This document shows positions 55,201 to 59,841 of a DNA stretch of 64,000 bases, piece after piece (the stretch's first letter is position 1; every line of letters begins with the position of its first letter). The translations under genes were made by a program, and so were the position numbers. The DNA comes from Hemicordylus capensis. Lineage: Eukaryota > Chordata > Lepidosauria > Squamata > Cordylidae. The stretch lies in contig NC_069669.1 in the NCBI RefSeq assembly GCF_027244095.1, forward strand, positions 10,504,501-10,568,500. The letters are read 5' to 3'. The notes under the pieces were generated by a model. It had not been told where the DNA came from, did no database searches, and saw only the letters and a program-made list of their open reading frames with translations.

Positions 55201-57312
55201 TCTAAGTTTCCTATCCATTAAATGGTTGCATTCTGTGACCTACCTCACAAAATTGTTGGTGATGAGAAAAGAGAGCCCATGAGGACTGGTGGACTGAGTG
55301 TTGGAGTTGAGTTTAAATCAGCTATAGACTCACTGGATGGCCTTGGCTAAGTCACTGCATCTCAACTTCAGATCCTCAAAACAGGAATAGCAACTTGACT
55401 CAGAGGAGTGTTGTGGAAAATAAATATGGCAAAAATTGTGCATTAAATGTGCTATAATTTTTCATAGCTTTGTGTATGTCACAGGATTGTTGTGCTTCAA
55501 TTACTCATTGAGACTTGCAATAATAGAAAATGTCATGCTAAAATCCAGATAATAACAGTAAACACAACAACAACTCCCAGAACTTATCTTGAAGTTAGCT
55601 GGCCCTATAAAAACTTCACCCTGGCTCCAACCTGCAATTCTGTTTAACAACACTCCTTCACACATGGACACACTTTTTGAACATCCAGTGTGCTTTGGAT
55701 ACATCATGGCAATTCTTACAACCACCCAGTTAAAAAAAAACAGTATCATCCTTGGAATGCAAAAGTGGGAGGGTGGGTTGAGAGAGGAGGCTGAAGTTAA
55801 GCAAAAGTGGGTTGTTTACAACCAACTAGTAAGTCTGTGGCCAAGGTGAGTTTTGAACGAGGACCTTCCTGGGTCCCAGCTCATTCTTACCTACCACCCT
55901 CTGAACAACTGAACAACTTCAACACACTTGCTCCTACAGCAGTTATTCTTCTCCATTCAGATTTGAATCTGGTTCACTGCCATACCGACTACAAAGATCT
56001 GCAAACCTAAAACACACTTCTGAGGAAGAAAGCCCTATTGAACACAAAGGGACTTCTGTGTGAAATTGCAAAGGATCACACTGTTAAGCTGCAATCCTAT
56101 GCACATTTACTTCCAAAAAAAGCCCCAACAAATTCAGCCAGGGTGGGGGAAAGAAACCTTACCTTCATGCATAAGGCTGGTGGTATACATGTTAAAGGTC
56201 TCCTTTAGGACTGTCCCACTGGCAGGAAACTGCCCTTGGTTCCTTTCCCATCATCACAGGCTGGCCCCAACCCTCTCCTCCCCACCAGGAGAAAGACCTC
56301 TGCTTCCTCCTCCCCAAGACTGCCAGTGACCCCAAATCCCTCTACGTGCCCTCCACCCCCAAAAGCTTTTTAAAAACCCTCTTCTTCTATCCATTTTTTC
56401 TCATGGTTCTTATTGTTTTAACTGATGTTAATGCTTTATTATCATGTTTAGGGAGTTTTCCTGCATTTTAAATTTTGCCTTGGGATGAGCTTTACGAAAG
56501 GCAGCATAGAAATTACCTGTATTTGCCCCAATAGAAGATGCCCATAAACCTAAGACAACCCCCACCCCTTAAAAGGCAGAGCTTAAATACAGGTTATGCT
56601 CAAAAGGAACAGCACTCCCAAATTCAGGTACACCCAGTAAACCAGTGTTTCTTAACATTGGGTCCCCAGATGCGGCTGGACCACAATGCCCATCACCCCC
56701 AGCCACAGAGGACATGGCTGGTGGGGGGCCATGTGTTGTAGTTCCAATAGCTTCTTGGCACCCAAGGTTAAGAAATTCGGCAGTAAGCTATGAAACAAAG
56801 AAAAAAAGTTGTCTCCTTCTACAACTTCGCCCCCGCTGCAGATATTGGACTACAATTCCCATCCTCCCTGACTACTGGCCAATGTGGCTGGCTGGGGGTG
56901 ATGGGCATTGTAGTAACAACAACAACAACAACAAACAGTTGGAAAGCTGTTGTTGTGCAGCCCTGTTCTACAAGTTCTTCCCACCCCACTTTCTCAGGGG
57001 ACCGCTACCCCACCTCACCCTCACCCCCACCCCCCCTTCAGCAGGATCTCCTCTCCCACGACTCTTGGGCGACCCCCCGCCCGCCCACCCACAGCCAGCC
57101 CCTTCTTTTTCCTTCCCAACCCCCCCACGGCCCAGGAGGGGGAAGGGCGCCGCCCAGGCCTCGGGCCTCCTCCTCCTCCGCTGGGCCTCAGTGGGGCCCC
57201 TCTTCTTCCTCCTCTTCCCTCCTCCTCCTCCTCAGACTCACCACACCAAGTCTCCGAGCCGCAGGTTCACGGGCGGAGGAGGAGGAGCAGGAGCCGCCGC
57301 CGCCGCCGCCAT
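25554..57312 (-). CDS. GLYR1: GLYR1 (NPAC), complete coding region in 16 exons
   Basis: GLYR1 is a nuclear chromatin reader and cofactor of the demethylase LSD2/KDM1B. It binds H3K36-methylated nucleosomes and helps RNA polymerase II pass them. Sixteen exons with GT/AG borders join in phase into 557 codons plus a stop (human 553, from memory). Domains: PWWP about residues 18-90, with LRLGDLVW and [12 protein letters not shown]; a basic linker; AT-hook RKRGRPPK about 172-179; and a 6-phosphogluconate/beta-hydroxyacid dehydrogenase-like domain 274-557 with the Rossmann motif [11 protein letters not shown] at 275-285. The family's catalytic lysine is replaced by M441, ahead of N445, as in human GLYR1, which is regarded as enzymatically inactive. 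The N-terminus has an extra Ala/Pro run and the linker lacks seven residues relative to human. It is followed downstream by ROGDI on the same strand and is head-to-head with a putative UBN1 promoter. Confidence 0.97.
26056..26180 (-). CDS. GLYR1: GLYR1 exon 15
   Basis: It completes N492 and encodes residues 493-533, [20 protein letters not shown] through [12 protein letters not shown]. The acceptor is CTTCCAG and the donor GAG|GTATGT. Confidence 0.97.
26335..26455 (-). mobile_element. Old tRNA-type SINE fragment
   Basis: A diverged minus-strand copy (GAGATGCCAAAGATTGAACC, TTCTGCATGCCAAGCATG) in GLYR1 intron 14. No 5S-like head is visible. Confidence 0.5.
26585..26940 (-). mobile_element. Interspersed repeat, family E
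   Basis: It reads on the minus strand with a tail ending CCAGTTGGATCAGGCCC reversed and contains CTCCAGCTTGTTGGC-like blocks. A shorter relative lies at 60130-60282. I recognise the family as widespread in squamates but cannot name it. Confidence 0.5.
27080..27259 (-). CDS. GLYR1: GLYR1 exon 14
   Basis: It completes G432 and encodes residues 433-491, [20 protein letters not shown] through SIFLDQKCQ. It contains M441 at the position of the family's catalytic lysine and the conserved N445. The acceptor is TTTCTGCAG and the donor CAAA|GTAAAG. Confidence 0.97.
27448..27590. mobile_element. Palindromic hAT-like element, family J
   Basis: The arms CCAACAGTTGTGGAACTACA and TGTAGTTCCACAACTGTTGG are exact reverse complements around an imperfect centre. 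It lies in GLYR1 intron 13. Confidence 0.7.
27680..28115 (+). mobile_element. Two CR1-like LINE 3' ends in tandem
   Basis: The first ends TAAACCGCCCAGAGAACTTG...AATAAATAAATAAATA at about 27811. The second carries GGAATGCACTCCCTGTTGAA and CAAGACCCATCTCTTCAACC and ends TAAACCACCCAGAGATGC...CAAACAAACAAACA at about 28122. Both are antisense to GLYR1. Confidence 0.6.
28130..28470. other. GLYR1 intron 13, unrecognised stretch
   Basis: No exon, repeat or RNA gene was recognised in this part of the intron. Confidence 0.35.
28471..28774 (-). mobile_element. 5S-headed tRNA-type SINE beside the GLYR1 exon 13 donor
   Basis: It is in sense orientation to GLYR1. Its 5' end (reversed GGAGAGCTGGTCTTGTGGTA) begins only about 12 bases after the donor at 28781-28785. 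The 5S-like blocks (reversed TGCCTAGCAGAGG, CCAAATGCAAACCAAGG) are diverged. Confidence 0.8.
28786..28948 (-). CDS. GLYR1: GLYR1 exon 13
   Basis: It encodes residues 378-431, [20 protein letters not shown] through AMGKTSFFL, plus one base of G432. The acceptor is TTCCAG and the donor CTAG|GTAAGA. EAPVSG is the substrate-binding loop signature of this dehydrogenase family. Confidence 0.97.
29758..29859 (-). CDS. GLYR1: GLYR1 exon 12
   Basis: It encodes residues 344-377, [20 protein letters not shown] through [14 protein letters not shown]. The acceptor is TCCCACAG and the donor CAG|GTAATC. Confidence 0.97.
29963..30076. mobile_element. hAT-type MITE, family 4, with perfect 8-bp target duplication
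   Basis: The left end is TAGTGGTGTGTATGGAACGG and the right end GGTTCGTGCACATCCCTA. CTTTACAC flanks both sides exactly (29955-29962 and 30077-30084). The copy is a short internal-deletion form of the family. Confidence 0.85.
30810..30960 (+). mobile_element. Ancient MIR/CORE-like SINE fragment
   Basis: It contains GTGACTGAGGTTCAAACCCC, then CAAGTCACTCTCTCAGACTC and CTGCAAAATAGGAAAAACAG. This matches the layout of MIR-type SINEs (B box, core, CTGTAAAATGGG end). It is highly diverged. Confidence 0.5.
30961..31470. other. GLYR1 intron 11, unrecognised stretch
   Basis: No exon, repeat or RNA gene was recognised. The stretch is AT-rich and lacks clear tandem structure. Confidence 0.35.
31470..31590 (+). 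mobile_element. Module-B retroelement, 3' half
   Basis: It has GGTGAGCCCTTTGGGGATGG and GATGTAAACCGCTTTTGG, and ends in a short (CGTCGT) run at about 31575. The 5' hairpin is absent. Confidence 0.6.
31706..31791 (+). repeat. Perfect 43-base tandem duplication
   Basis: The unit beginning CACACCCTTCAAGCATAAGA at 31706 is repeated exactly at 31749. It covers the boundary between flanking DNA and the SINE tail that follows. Confidence 0.9.
31749..32058 (-). mobile_element. 5S-headed tRNA-type SINE
   Basis: Sense to GLYR1 in intron 11. Tail, body and head are present, with reversed 5S-like blocks TGCTTAGCAAAGAG and CTCCCATTCATATGCAACC near 31975-32020. Confidence 0.8.
32123..32412 (-). mobile_element. 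5S-headed tRNA-type SINE
   Basis: A second minus-strand copy close to the previous one. The head (reversed TGCTTAGCAAAGAGGAC, CTCCCTTTCAAATGCAAACC) is well preserved. Confidence 0.8.
32619..32729 (-). CDS. GLYR1: GLYR1 exon 11
   Basis: It encodes residues 307-343, [20 protein letters not shown] through SDPKAAKD. The acceptor is TTTTGCAG and the donor GAT|GTAAGG. Confidence 0.97.
32880..33420 (-). mobile_element. CR1-like LINE fragment
   Basis: The 3' end read on the minus strand is at 32885-32990 (TATATCGCCCCAAACGCAAG). An internal block is at about 33247-33355 (GCAACCCTCGAGGGCCGGTG), similar to 13020-13170. Degraded. Confidence 0.5.
33655..33715 (-). mobile_element. CR1-like LINE 3' tip
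   Basis: TATTTTTATACCGCCCCAAA followed by CTTACGTCTCT is the characteristic reversed 3' end seen in other copies here. Confidence 0.5.
33972..34165 (+). mobile_element. Module-B retroelement, partial
   Basis: It contains CAGCACAGCAGCCCTTCAGG, CCGAGAGCCCTTTGGGGGCA and GAGGCATATAAATATTAGCC. The 5' hairpin is not clear in this copy. Confidence 0.6.
34355..34454 (-). CDS. GLYR1: GLYR1 exon 10 (start of dehydrogenase domain)
   Basis: It completes K273 and encodes residues 274-306, [20 protein letters not shown] then [13 protein letters not shown]. It carries the GxGxxG nucleotide-binding motif and WNR(T), typical for NADP-type binding. The acceptor is TACCCAG and the donor AAG|GTGAGC. Its phase also fits the putative alternative first exon at 36027-36040. 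Confidence 0.97.
34672..34807. mobile_element. hAT-type MITE, family 1, with perfect 8-bp target duplication
   Basis: The 136-base foldback element is flanked on both sides by CTGCCTTC (34664-34671 and 34808-34815). That duplicated site is the conserved tail of the adjoining SINE, so the MITE inserted into an existing SINE. Confidence 0.88.
34808..35113 (-). mobile_element. 5S-headed tRNA-type SINE
   Basis: Tail (interrupted by the neighbouring MITE), body, good tRNA-like block (reversed TGGGCCGTAGCTCAGTGGGA) and 5S-like head (reversed TACTTAGCAAAGCGGAC, CACCCATTCAAATGCAAACC) are all present. Confidence 0.82.
35114..35935. other. GLYR1 intron 9, unrecognised stretch
   Basis: No repeat or exon was recognised apart from a possible old SINE trace near 35365 (CACAGGTTCAAATCCAGCTC). 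It leads into a CpG-rich patch. Confidence 0.35.
35940..36260 (-). promoter_or_regulatory. GLYR1: Internal CpG-rich patch, possible alternative GLYR1 promoter
   Basis: About 320 bases inside intron 9 carry many CpGs (for example GACGGCGCCGCCGCCAGG and ACGCGTATTGCCGAGCGCCG), while the flanks are CpG-poor. The patch contains a minus-strand ATG exon with a GT donor. CpG-rich patches of this kind usually mark promoters, but activity is inferred. Confidence 0.5.
36027..36040 (-). CDS. GLYR1: Putative alternative GLYR1 first coding exon (MKAF)
   Basis: On the gene strand ATGAAGGCATTCAG is followed by GTAAAC, a good donor. The two leftover bases match the phase that exon 10 needs, so the spliced frame reads MKAFR then IGFLGLG. 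An in-frame TGA lies eight codons upstream of the ATG, and the ATG has A at -3. The product would have 289 residues: the dehydrogenase-like domain alone, about the size of free-standing beta-hydroxyacid dehydrogenases. It lacks PWWP and AT-hook. The chance of an open ATG with a fitting donor in one place is not negligible, so this remains a prediction. Confidence 0.4.
36530..36720 (-). mobile_element. tRNA-type SINE without 5S head
   Basis: Minus strand; tail GGAAGCCGCCTTCTACCGAG, body, and tRNA-like block (reversed GAGCTCAATGGGAGAAC). Confidence 0.8.
36730..36950 (-). mobile_element. tRNA-type SINE, partial head
   Basis: A second copy directly after the previous one, with tail GGAAGCTGCCTTATACCGAG and tRNA-like block reversed (GGGGCCATAGCTCAGTGGGA). 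Only the linker of a possible 5S-type extension is visible. Confidence 0.75.
37224..37264 (+). repeat. (GA)n/(GAGG)n microsatellite
   Basis: A purine-only run (CT-rich on the gene strand) lies 18-58 bases after the GLYR1 exon 9 donor. Confidence 0.9.
37282..37355 (-). CDS. GLYR1: GLYR1 exon 9
   Basis: It encodes residues 249-272, [20 protein letters not shown] then PTDK, plus two bases of K273. The acceptor is CACAG and the donor AA|GTAAGA. Confidence 0.97.
37459..37509 (-). CDS. GLYR1: GLYR1 exon 8
   Basis: It encodes residues 232-248, [17 protein letters not shown]. The acceptor is CATGCAG and the donor GAG|GTACAG. Confidence 0.97.
37866..38059 (+). mobile_element. tRNA-type SINE without 5S head
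   Basis: It has an intact-looking tRNA-like head with A-box region GCCGTAGTTCAGGGGCAGAG and B box GGTTCAAACCC. Body and tail (ACTATAAGGCAGCTTCCTAT) are present. Antisense to GLYR1. Confidence 0.82.
38408..38609. mobile_element. MITE with AGCCC(G/T)ATTCAGA ends
   Basis: The left AGCCCGATTCAGACATTATG and reversed right AGCCCTATTCAGATGTCATG are inverted repeats of about 22 bases. A TA flanks both ends, which suggests a TA-duplicating transposase. A relative is nested at 2148-2301. Confidence 0.65.
39027..39083 (-). CDS. GLYR1: GLYR1 exon 7
   Basis: It encodes residues 213-231, [19 protein letters not shown]. The acceptor is CATTTCAG and the donor AAG|GTGAGC. This is part of the LSD2-interacting linker region in the human protein. 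Confidence 0.97.
39560..40730. other. GLYR1 intron 6, mostly unrecognised
   Basis: A long AT-rich stretch without clear exons. A fragment near 39905-39975 (CTGCAATCTTAAGCCCATC, GTCAGTCCCACTGA) resembles an old repeat end common in reptile genomes. Confidence 0.35.
40725..40830 (-). mobile_element. LINE-like 3' end
   Basis: It reads reversed as TTTATGAACCACCCTGAGCA and TATAAATATTTTAAA, a CR1-type 3' tail. Confidence 0.45.
41176..41262 (-). CDS. GLYR1: GLYR1 exon 6
   Basis: It encodes residues 184-212, [20 protein letters not shown] then FKWPPSVSE. The acceptor is CACAG and the donor GAG|GTGACT. The acidic/hydrophobic start is conserved with human. Confidence 0.97.
41687..41808. mobile_element. 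hAT-type MITE, family 1, diverged
   Basis: The ends CAGTATTCCTTGTAACAGGG and (reversed) CAATGTTCCTTGTATGGGAT are inverted repeats. It is shorter than other copies (122 bases), and no clear target duplication is visible. Confidence 0.7.
41895..42010 (+). mobile_element. Sauria-type SINE, 3' half
   Basis: It contains ATTCTACCAAAGACAACCAC and CAGGGCTCTGTGC, with a BovB-like end GTCGACATCGACTCGACAGC. Only the 3' half is present. Confidence 0.7.
43127..43348 (-). CDS. GLYR1: GLYR1 exon 5 (basic linker and AT-hook)
   Basis: It encodes residues 110-183, from [20 protein letters not shown] to [11 protein letters not shown]. It is rich in Lys, Arg and Ser and ends with the AT-hook. Human NMGEGKK is absent, EGKPKK running directly into RVSS. 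The acceptor is CTCTCAG and the donor AAG|GTTGGT. Confidence 0.97.
43793..43931 (-). CDS. GLYR1: GLYR1 exon 4 (PWWP, C-terminal part)
   Basis: It completes H63 and encodes residues 64-109, [20 protein letters not shown] through [10 protein letters not shown]. The acceptor is CTGTTAG and the donor CAG|GTAAGT. Confidence 0.97.
44345..44500 (+). mobile_element. CR1-like LINE 3' piece and SINE tail
   Basis: TTTTAGATGCCAGGTAAAGA and ACTCAGGCCTTTTAGCG match the CR1-like copy at 8275. A SINE tail (CCAGGTGGACCAATGGTCTG) follows. Confidence 0.45.
44501..45396. other. GLYR1 intron 3, unrecognised stretch
   Basis: No exon, repeat or RNA gene was recognised here. Confidence 0.35.
45397..45778. mobile_element. 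hAT-type MITE, family 3
   Basis: The ends CAGCATTCTACACTGTAAGG and (reversed) CAGGGAACTTCACTGTTTCG are decayed inverted repeats. Internal blocks match the copies at 5378 and 12089. No target duplication is visible. Confidence 0.65.
45853..46117 (-). mobile_element. Sauria-type SINE, near full length
   Basis: It reads on the minus strand with tRNA-like B box GCTGGTTCAAATCCCCGCTG, middle block GATATAGGGAGGTGCTGAAA and BovB-like end TCAAAATCGACTTGACGGCA. Confidence 0.8.
46240..46974. other. GLYR1 intron 3, unrecognised stretch
   Basis: No exon or named repeat was recognised. A small tandem of ATATGAGAAGTTTTTCATA-like sequence lies at 46455-46510. Confidence 0.35.
46978..47100 (-). mobile_element. 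5S-type head of a SINE, body missing
   Basis: Only the reversed head is present (CACCCATTCAATTGCAAACC, TGCCTAGCAAAGG), followed by the conserved 5' leader (ACCACAAGACCAGCTCTCCT reversed). The tRNA-like part is absent or too diverged. Confidence 0.65.
47230..49250. other. GLYR1 intron 3, unrecognised stretch
   Basis: About 2 kb of AT-rich sequence without recognisable exon, repeat family or structured RNA, apart from a short (GA)n near 47518-47534. Confidence 0.35.
49256..49447. mobile_element. hAT-type MITE, family 2, with 8-bp target duplication
   Basis: It begins CAGTGTTCTCTCTAATGTTT and ends GCCTTAGAGGGAACAG. The flanks GCCTGGAT (49248-49255) and ACCTGGAT (49448-49455) match at 7 of 8 positions. 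The right terminus has lost two bases. Confidence 0.8.
49665..50028 (+). mobile_element. Module-B retroelement with duplicated 5' half
   Basis: Two 5' halves stand in tandem: one begins CCCCTGCTAACTGAACAAAG (49665), the other CCTGTGCTAACTGGGCC (49792). Only the second runs to the tail (TATATAAATATCTGTCC). Confidence 0.7.
50409..50488 (-). CDS. GLYR1: GLYR1 exon 3 (PWWP)
   Basis: It encodes residues 37-62, [20 protein letters not shown] then FFGTED, plus two bases of H63. The acceptor is CTTCTCAG and the donor [19 protein letters not shown] is the PWWP aromatic-cage strand. Confidence 0.97.
50530..52020. other. GLYR1 intron 2, unrecognised stretch
   Basis: No exon, repeat family or RNA gene was recognised. 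A poly-G run lies at about 51801-51812. Confidence 0.35.
52027..52063 (-). CDS. GLYR1: GLYR1 exon 2 (PWWP motif microexon)
   Basis: This 37-base exon completes W24 and encodes [12 protein letters not shown], the motif (PPWP) that names the PWWP fold. The acceptor is TTCCATAG and the donor AAG|GTGAGT. Confidence 0.97.
52435..52570. mobile_element. hAT-type MITE, family 1, with 8-bp target duplication
   Basis: 136 bases; the ends CAGAGTTCCCTCTAACATGG and (reversed) CAGTGTTGCCTCGAGCAGGG are inverted repeats. The flanks TTCTTAAC and TTCCTAAC match at 7 of 8 positions. Confidence 0.85.
52580..54095. other. GLYR1 intron 1, unrecognised stretch
   Basis: No exon or repeat family was recognised. Short frames on both strands show no family resemblance. 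Confidence 0.35.
54100..54715 (+). mobile_element. CR1-like LINE 3' fragment
   Basis: It carries remnants coding for the C-terminal part of a CR1-type reverse transcriptase (CTGGCTCCCAGTCCATTTCT, TTTTAAAGCCCTTAACATTG, TGGAATAGCCTTACCCC) and a 3' UTR. Many changes make it an old copy. It is antisense to GLYR1 in intron 1. Confidence 0.65.
54720..56400. other. GLYR1 intron 1, mostly unrecognised
   Basis: One MIR/family-C-like old SINE trace is visible at about 55278-55440 (TTGGAGTTGAGTTTAAATCA, GGCTAAGTCACTGCATCTCA). The rest shows no exon or repeat that I recognise. Confidence 0.35.
56400..56640 (+). mobile_element. CR1-like 3' end and ATATTTACC-type MITE piece
   Basis: A CR1-like tail (CCTTGGGATGAGCTTTACGA, GCAGCATAGAAATTACC) runs into a fragment related to the element at 827 (CTGTATTTGCCCCAATAGAA, TTAAATACAGGTTATGC). 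Confidence 0.45.
56643..56780. mobile_element. hAT-like element, family 5, with 8-bp target duplication
   Basis: The ends CAGTGTTTCTTAACATTGGG and (reversed) CCGAATTTCTTAACCTTGGG are inverted repeats. The flanks CAGTAAAC (56635-56642) and CAGTAAGC (56781-56788) match at 7 of 8 positions. Confidence 0.75.
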
Positions 57313-57700
57313 TTTCCCCACCCAGCCGGCACCGTCGCCGCCCCGCCACGCCCCTCCTCCGGCGTCGCCCGCCCCCCCACCTCCTCCCTCTCGACCGCGC
57401 GGAGGCTGCCGGGAAACGGGCTCGCGCACCACCCAGCCAAAGCGCCCCCACCCCGCAACGGCGGCGGCCCCAGCAGCAGCGACGGCGACGCGATTGGAGG
57501 AGGAGACCCAGGGGAGCCGCCCAACCTGCGCGCCGATAGGCCGGGCCCCCGCACGTGAGGCGGGCCACCTCGTGACGGACAACGACGGCGCTGGCTCGTG
57601 GAGTTCGCGCCTAGTAGGCGTAACTTCCGGTCCTTTTAGGACCTCATGGGCTTCTCGGATTTGGGTTCCCTCCCTCCGCGACGTCGTCGGGCTTCAGCGA
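57000..57700 (-). promoter_or_regulatory. GLYR1: GLYR1 CpG-rich promoter region
   Basis: GC- and CpG-rich DNA around exon 1. Upstream of the start codon on the gene strand are a CCAAT box (57493-57497), an E-box CACGTG (57552-57557) and an ETS-type ACTTCCGG on the plus strand (57623-57630). No TATA box is seen. Confidence 0.8.
57242..57312 (-). CDS. GLYR1: GLYR1 exon 1 (coding part)
   Basis: It encodes [20 protein letters not shown] then DLV and two bases of W24. The ATG has A at -3 and G at +4. LRLGDLVW aligns with the human start. The Ala/Pro run makes it 11 residues longer than human. The donor is TG|GTGAGT. Confidence 0.95.
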
Positions 57701-57779
57701 CGCTCAGGACCTTGCCGCTGGGGCTTATGGGGGTTGAAGTCCAACGACCCTTAGATATAGGATGATGATAAGCAGCAGC

Positions 57780-58850
57780 TTAATGCAGGCCAGGCTTCTC
57801 AGGAGGCTCCGGATCCTCGCAGACTATGTTCATTCATCATTAAATATACCTTGTATATTTATATAATACAGACATTATGTATGTTCCATGAAATGAGGAA
57901 AAAGAAAGGTTTCAGCCTCGCTGTGGGTTGAGCAATCGATTGCTCGCCTTCCCCTCCGCCCTGCAAGGCTAGTAATAAAGACCGGAGTTCCTGCTCTCTC
58001 TAGCTCATGCTAGAGAGGAGATTAATTTTAATGGGCGCGGTCAGGGTGATTTTGAAAAGTCATTTATTTAATCAATTCATTTAATCAATGCAGAGATCCG
58101 GCTGGCGGGGGCTAAAGACGGGGCCTTTTCGGTTGTGGCCACTCGGCTTTGGAACTGTCCCTGAACAGCTTCGCCATGCTGCCTGCCTCAGTGTTATTAA
58201 AAAAAACATCTTAAAATGCACCTTTTTACGGAACCTTTTTAATGCTCCATTAAAAAAATATTTTTGTTATATCTAGTAGGTTCTTTAGCTTCTTATAATT
58301 TTCAGTTTTAATTTGAACCTGATGATGATTGTGGATTTTAATTTGACAACTTTTGTTTAATTTAGTTAATTGTATTACTTTTATTGTATTTTGTGTCTTA
58401 TCTTATTGTTATGAGCCTCCCTGAGCAGTAGTGCAGGGGAGGGGTGGGACATAATTTTAAATAGATATAGATAGATAATTTATTACATTTCTATACCGCC
58501 CTATCCATCTAGGCTCTGGGCGGTTAGGGTTTATACACTGCACACGAAGCAGAAGAGTTGAGTTTGAAGAAGCGTGCGCACTGCCATCTTTGGCAATGCC
58601 TTTTTATTTAGGAGGACCATGCACTCCATTCAACCATTTTTCTTTCTTCTAAAGACAGATTTTTTAAAAAAGAGGACAGTGAAATACAAGATGTGCATTT
58701 AGGACGTTTACGTACGTACACAACACAGGCAAAATTCTGAGAGCCTTACACACACCCCGCCCCAAAGTCCCAAGTTTTCCGGGTGCATAAGTGATGCCTA
58801 CAGAGTCGATCATACACTTAGTGCAACGGATACCCGGAAATGGGCTATGA
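57780..58850. other. Spacer between the GLYR1 and putative UBN1 promoters, with LINE insertion
   Basis: It contains a plus-strand CR1-like 3' fragment at about 58095-58460 (CTCGGCTTTGGAACTGTCCC) and a reversed LINE tail at 58463-58530 (TTCTATACCGCCCTATCC). The remainder is AT-rich and unrecognised. Confidence 0.55.
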
Positions 58851-58919
58851 GCGGCTACCCATGAGTCGCTTTAGTACATGCTTATCTCTAGGTTCTCCGG
58901 GGCCGAGAGCGCACGTCGA

Positions 58920-58935
58920 CGCGTCACGTGACGCG
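58920..58935. promoter_or_regulatory. 16-base palindrome with CLEAR-type E-box core
   Basis: CGCGTCACGTGACGCG is a perfect palindrome containing GTCACGTGAC, the CLEAR motif bound by TFEB/TFE3 and also a strong USF/MITF-type E-box. Confidence 0.7.
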
Positions 58936-58984
58936 CGTCTTCTCGGCGGCCCGCTCCCCCTGCACGTGACGGGGGCAGAGAATG

Positions 58985-59047
58985 GGGTCTGGCAGCGGCG
59001 TCTGTGGTGGTAGCGGCTGACGAGGGGAAGCGAGCGCCGTGTGGCAG
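58985..59047 (+). other. UBN1: Putative non-coding exon 1 of UBN1
   Basis: The GC-rich sequence ends GTGTGGCAG|GTGAGCGAG, a consensus donor. UBN1 encodes a HIRA-complex subunit that deposits histone H3.3. No UBN1 coding exon (human start MSEPHRVQFTSL, from memory) was found before 64000, so the coding region must lie further right. The exon's left edge is a guess. Confidence 0.45.
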
Positions 59048-59343
59048 GTGAGCGAGGGCGGGAGGCGCCCCCCGAGAGGAAAGGAGAAGGCTCCGCCCGG
59101 GGAACGCACCCCGCTCCCGGGTACGGGGCGCGAGGAGGGACAAATCTCCCCGGGCGCCTCCCTCGTAACCAGGGCAACGGGGCCTTCTCCACCCCTCCTC
59201 GCCGGCCGCTGCCTTTCCTCTACGCCCGGGGCCTGTGGAGAGAGGCGGCGGGCCTCGAGCGTCTTCAGTCCCGCGCGAGGTGGGCGCCGCTGCAGCTCTT
59301 GCGGTTTCTCTCCCGGGTGGGAAGCCGCGAAGCTCGGGGGCGG

Positions 59344-59658
59344 GCAGCAAGAAGCACGACTTGCCCCCCTTGGCTCAGCAGGGTCCGCCCTGGTTTGCAT
59401 TTGAATGGGAGCCTCCATGATGCGTGAGCCCTTGTCAGAGATCCCCCTGCGGGGATGCTTGCATGCAGCCGCCCAGGGAAGAGCACCTGCATGCAGAAGG
59501 CCCCCAGATTCCCTCCCTGGCAGCATCTCCAAGATGGGGCTGAGAGAGACTCCTGCCTGCAGCCTTGGAGAAAGCTGCTGCCAGTTTGGGTTGACAGTAC
59601 TGAGCTAGAGGGACCAAGGGTCAGACTCAGTATATGGCAGTTCCCTATGTTTCTATTT
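59344..59658 (+). mobile_element. 5S-headed tRNA-type SINE, near full length
   Basis: The head contains GCTCAGCAGGGTCCGCCCTG and TTTGCATTTGAATGGGAG. Body and tail (GACTCAGTATATGGCAGTTC) are present. It inserted at the edge of the CpG-rich promoter. Confidence 0.85.
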
Positions 59659-59841
59659 CCATATGAAGTCTCTTGAAGCGGAGGAGAGGAGAAGGAAGGC
59701 AAAAGATGTCTTTCTCTTGCTGCCTCCGAAAAGAGCGGGAGGTTTGTGGGAGAGGCGTCTAAGGCATCGACAGTCATAGTGTACCTGTAAATGCTAGATG
59801 CTGGAAACAAACAGCAGCGATCCCAAGGAACGCTTTGAAGC

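Larger units (their letters stand above)
58850..59350 (+). promoter_or_regulatory. UBN1: Putative UBN1 CpG-rich promoter
   Basis: CpG-dense DNA with a perfect 16-base palindrome (58920-58935), a second CACGTG (58963-58968) and a plus-strand exon donor at 59048. It is assigned to UBN1 from gene order (head-to-head with GLYR1), not from coding sequence. Confidence 0.6.

Noticed and set aside
56645-57754. Long plus-strand reading frames (up to 369 codons) across the GLYR1 promoter
   Set aside because: They are Pro/Arg/Ala-rich, overlap each other in several frames and run antisense to the real GLYR1 exon 1. Stop codons are simply rare in such GC-rich DNA.
58845-59532. Long minus-strand frames (115-202 codons) across the putative UBN1 promoter
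   Set aside because: Same cause as above: low stop density in a CpG-rich region. Part of the 202-codon frame is SINE sequence.
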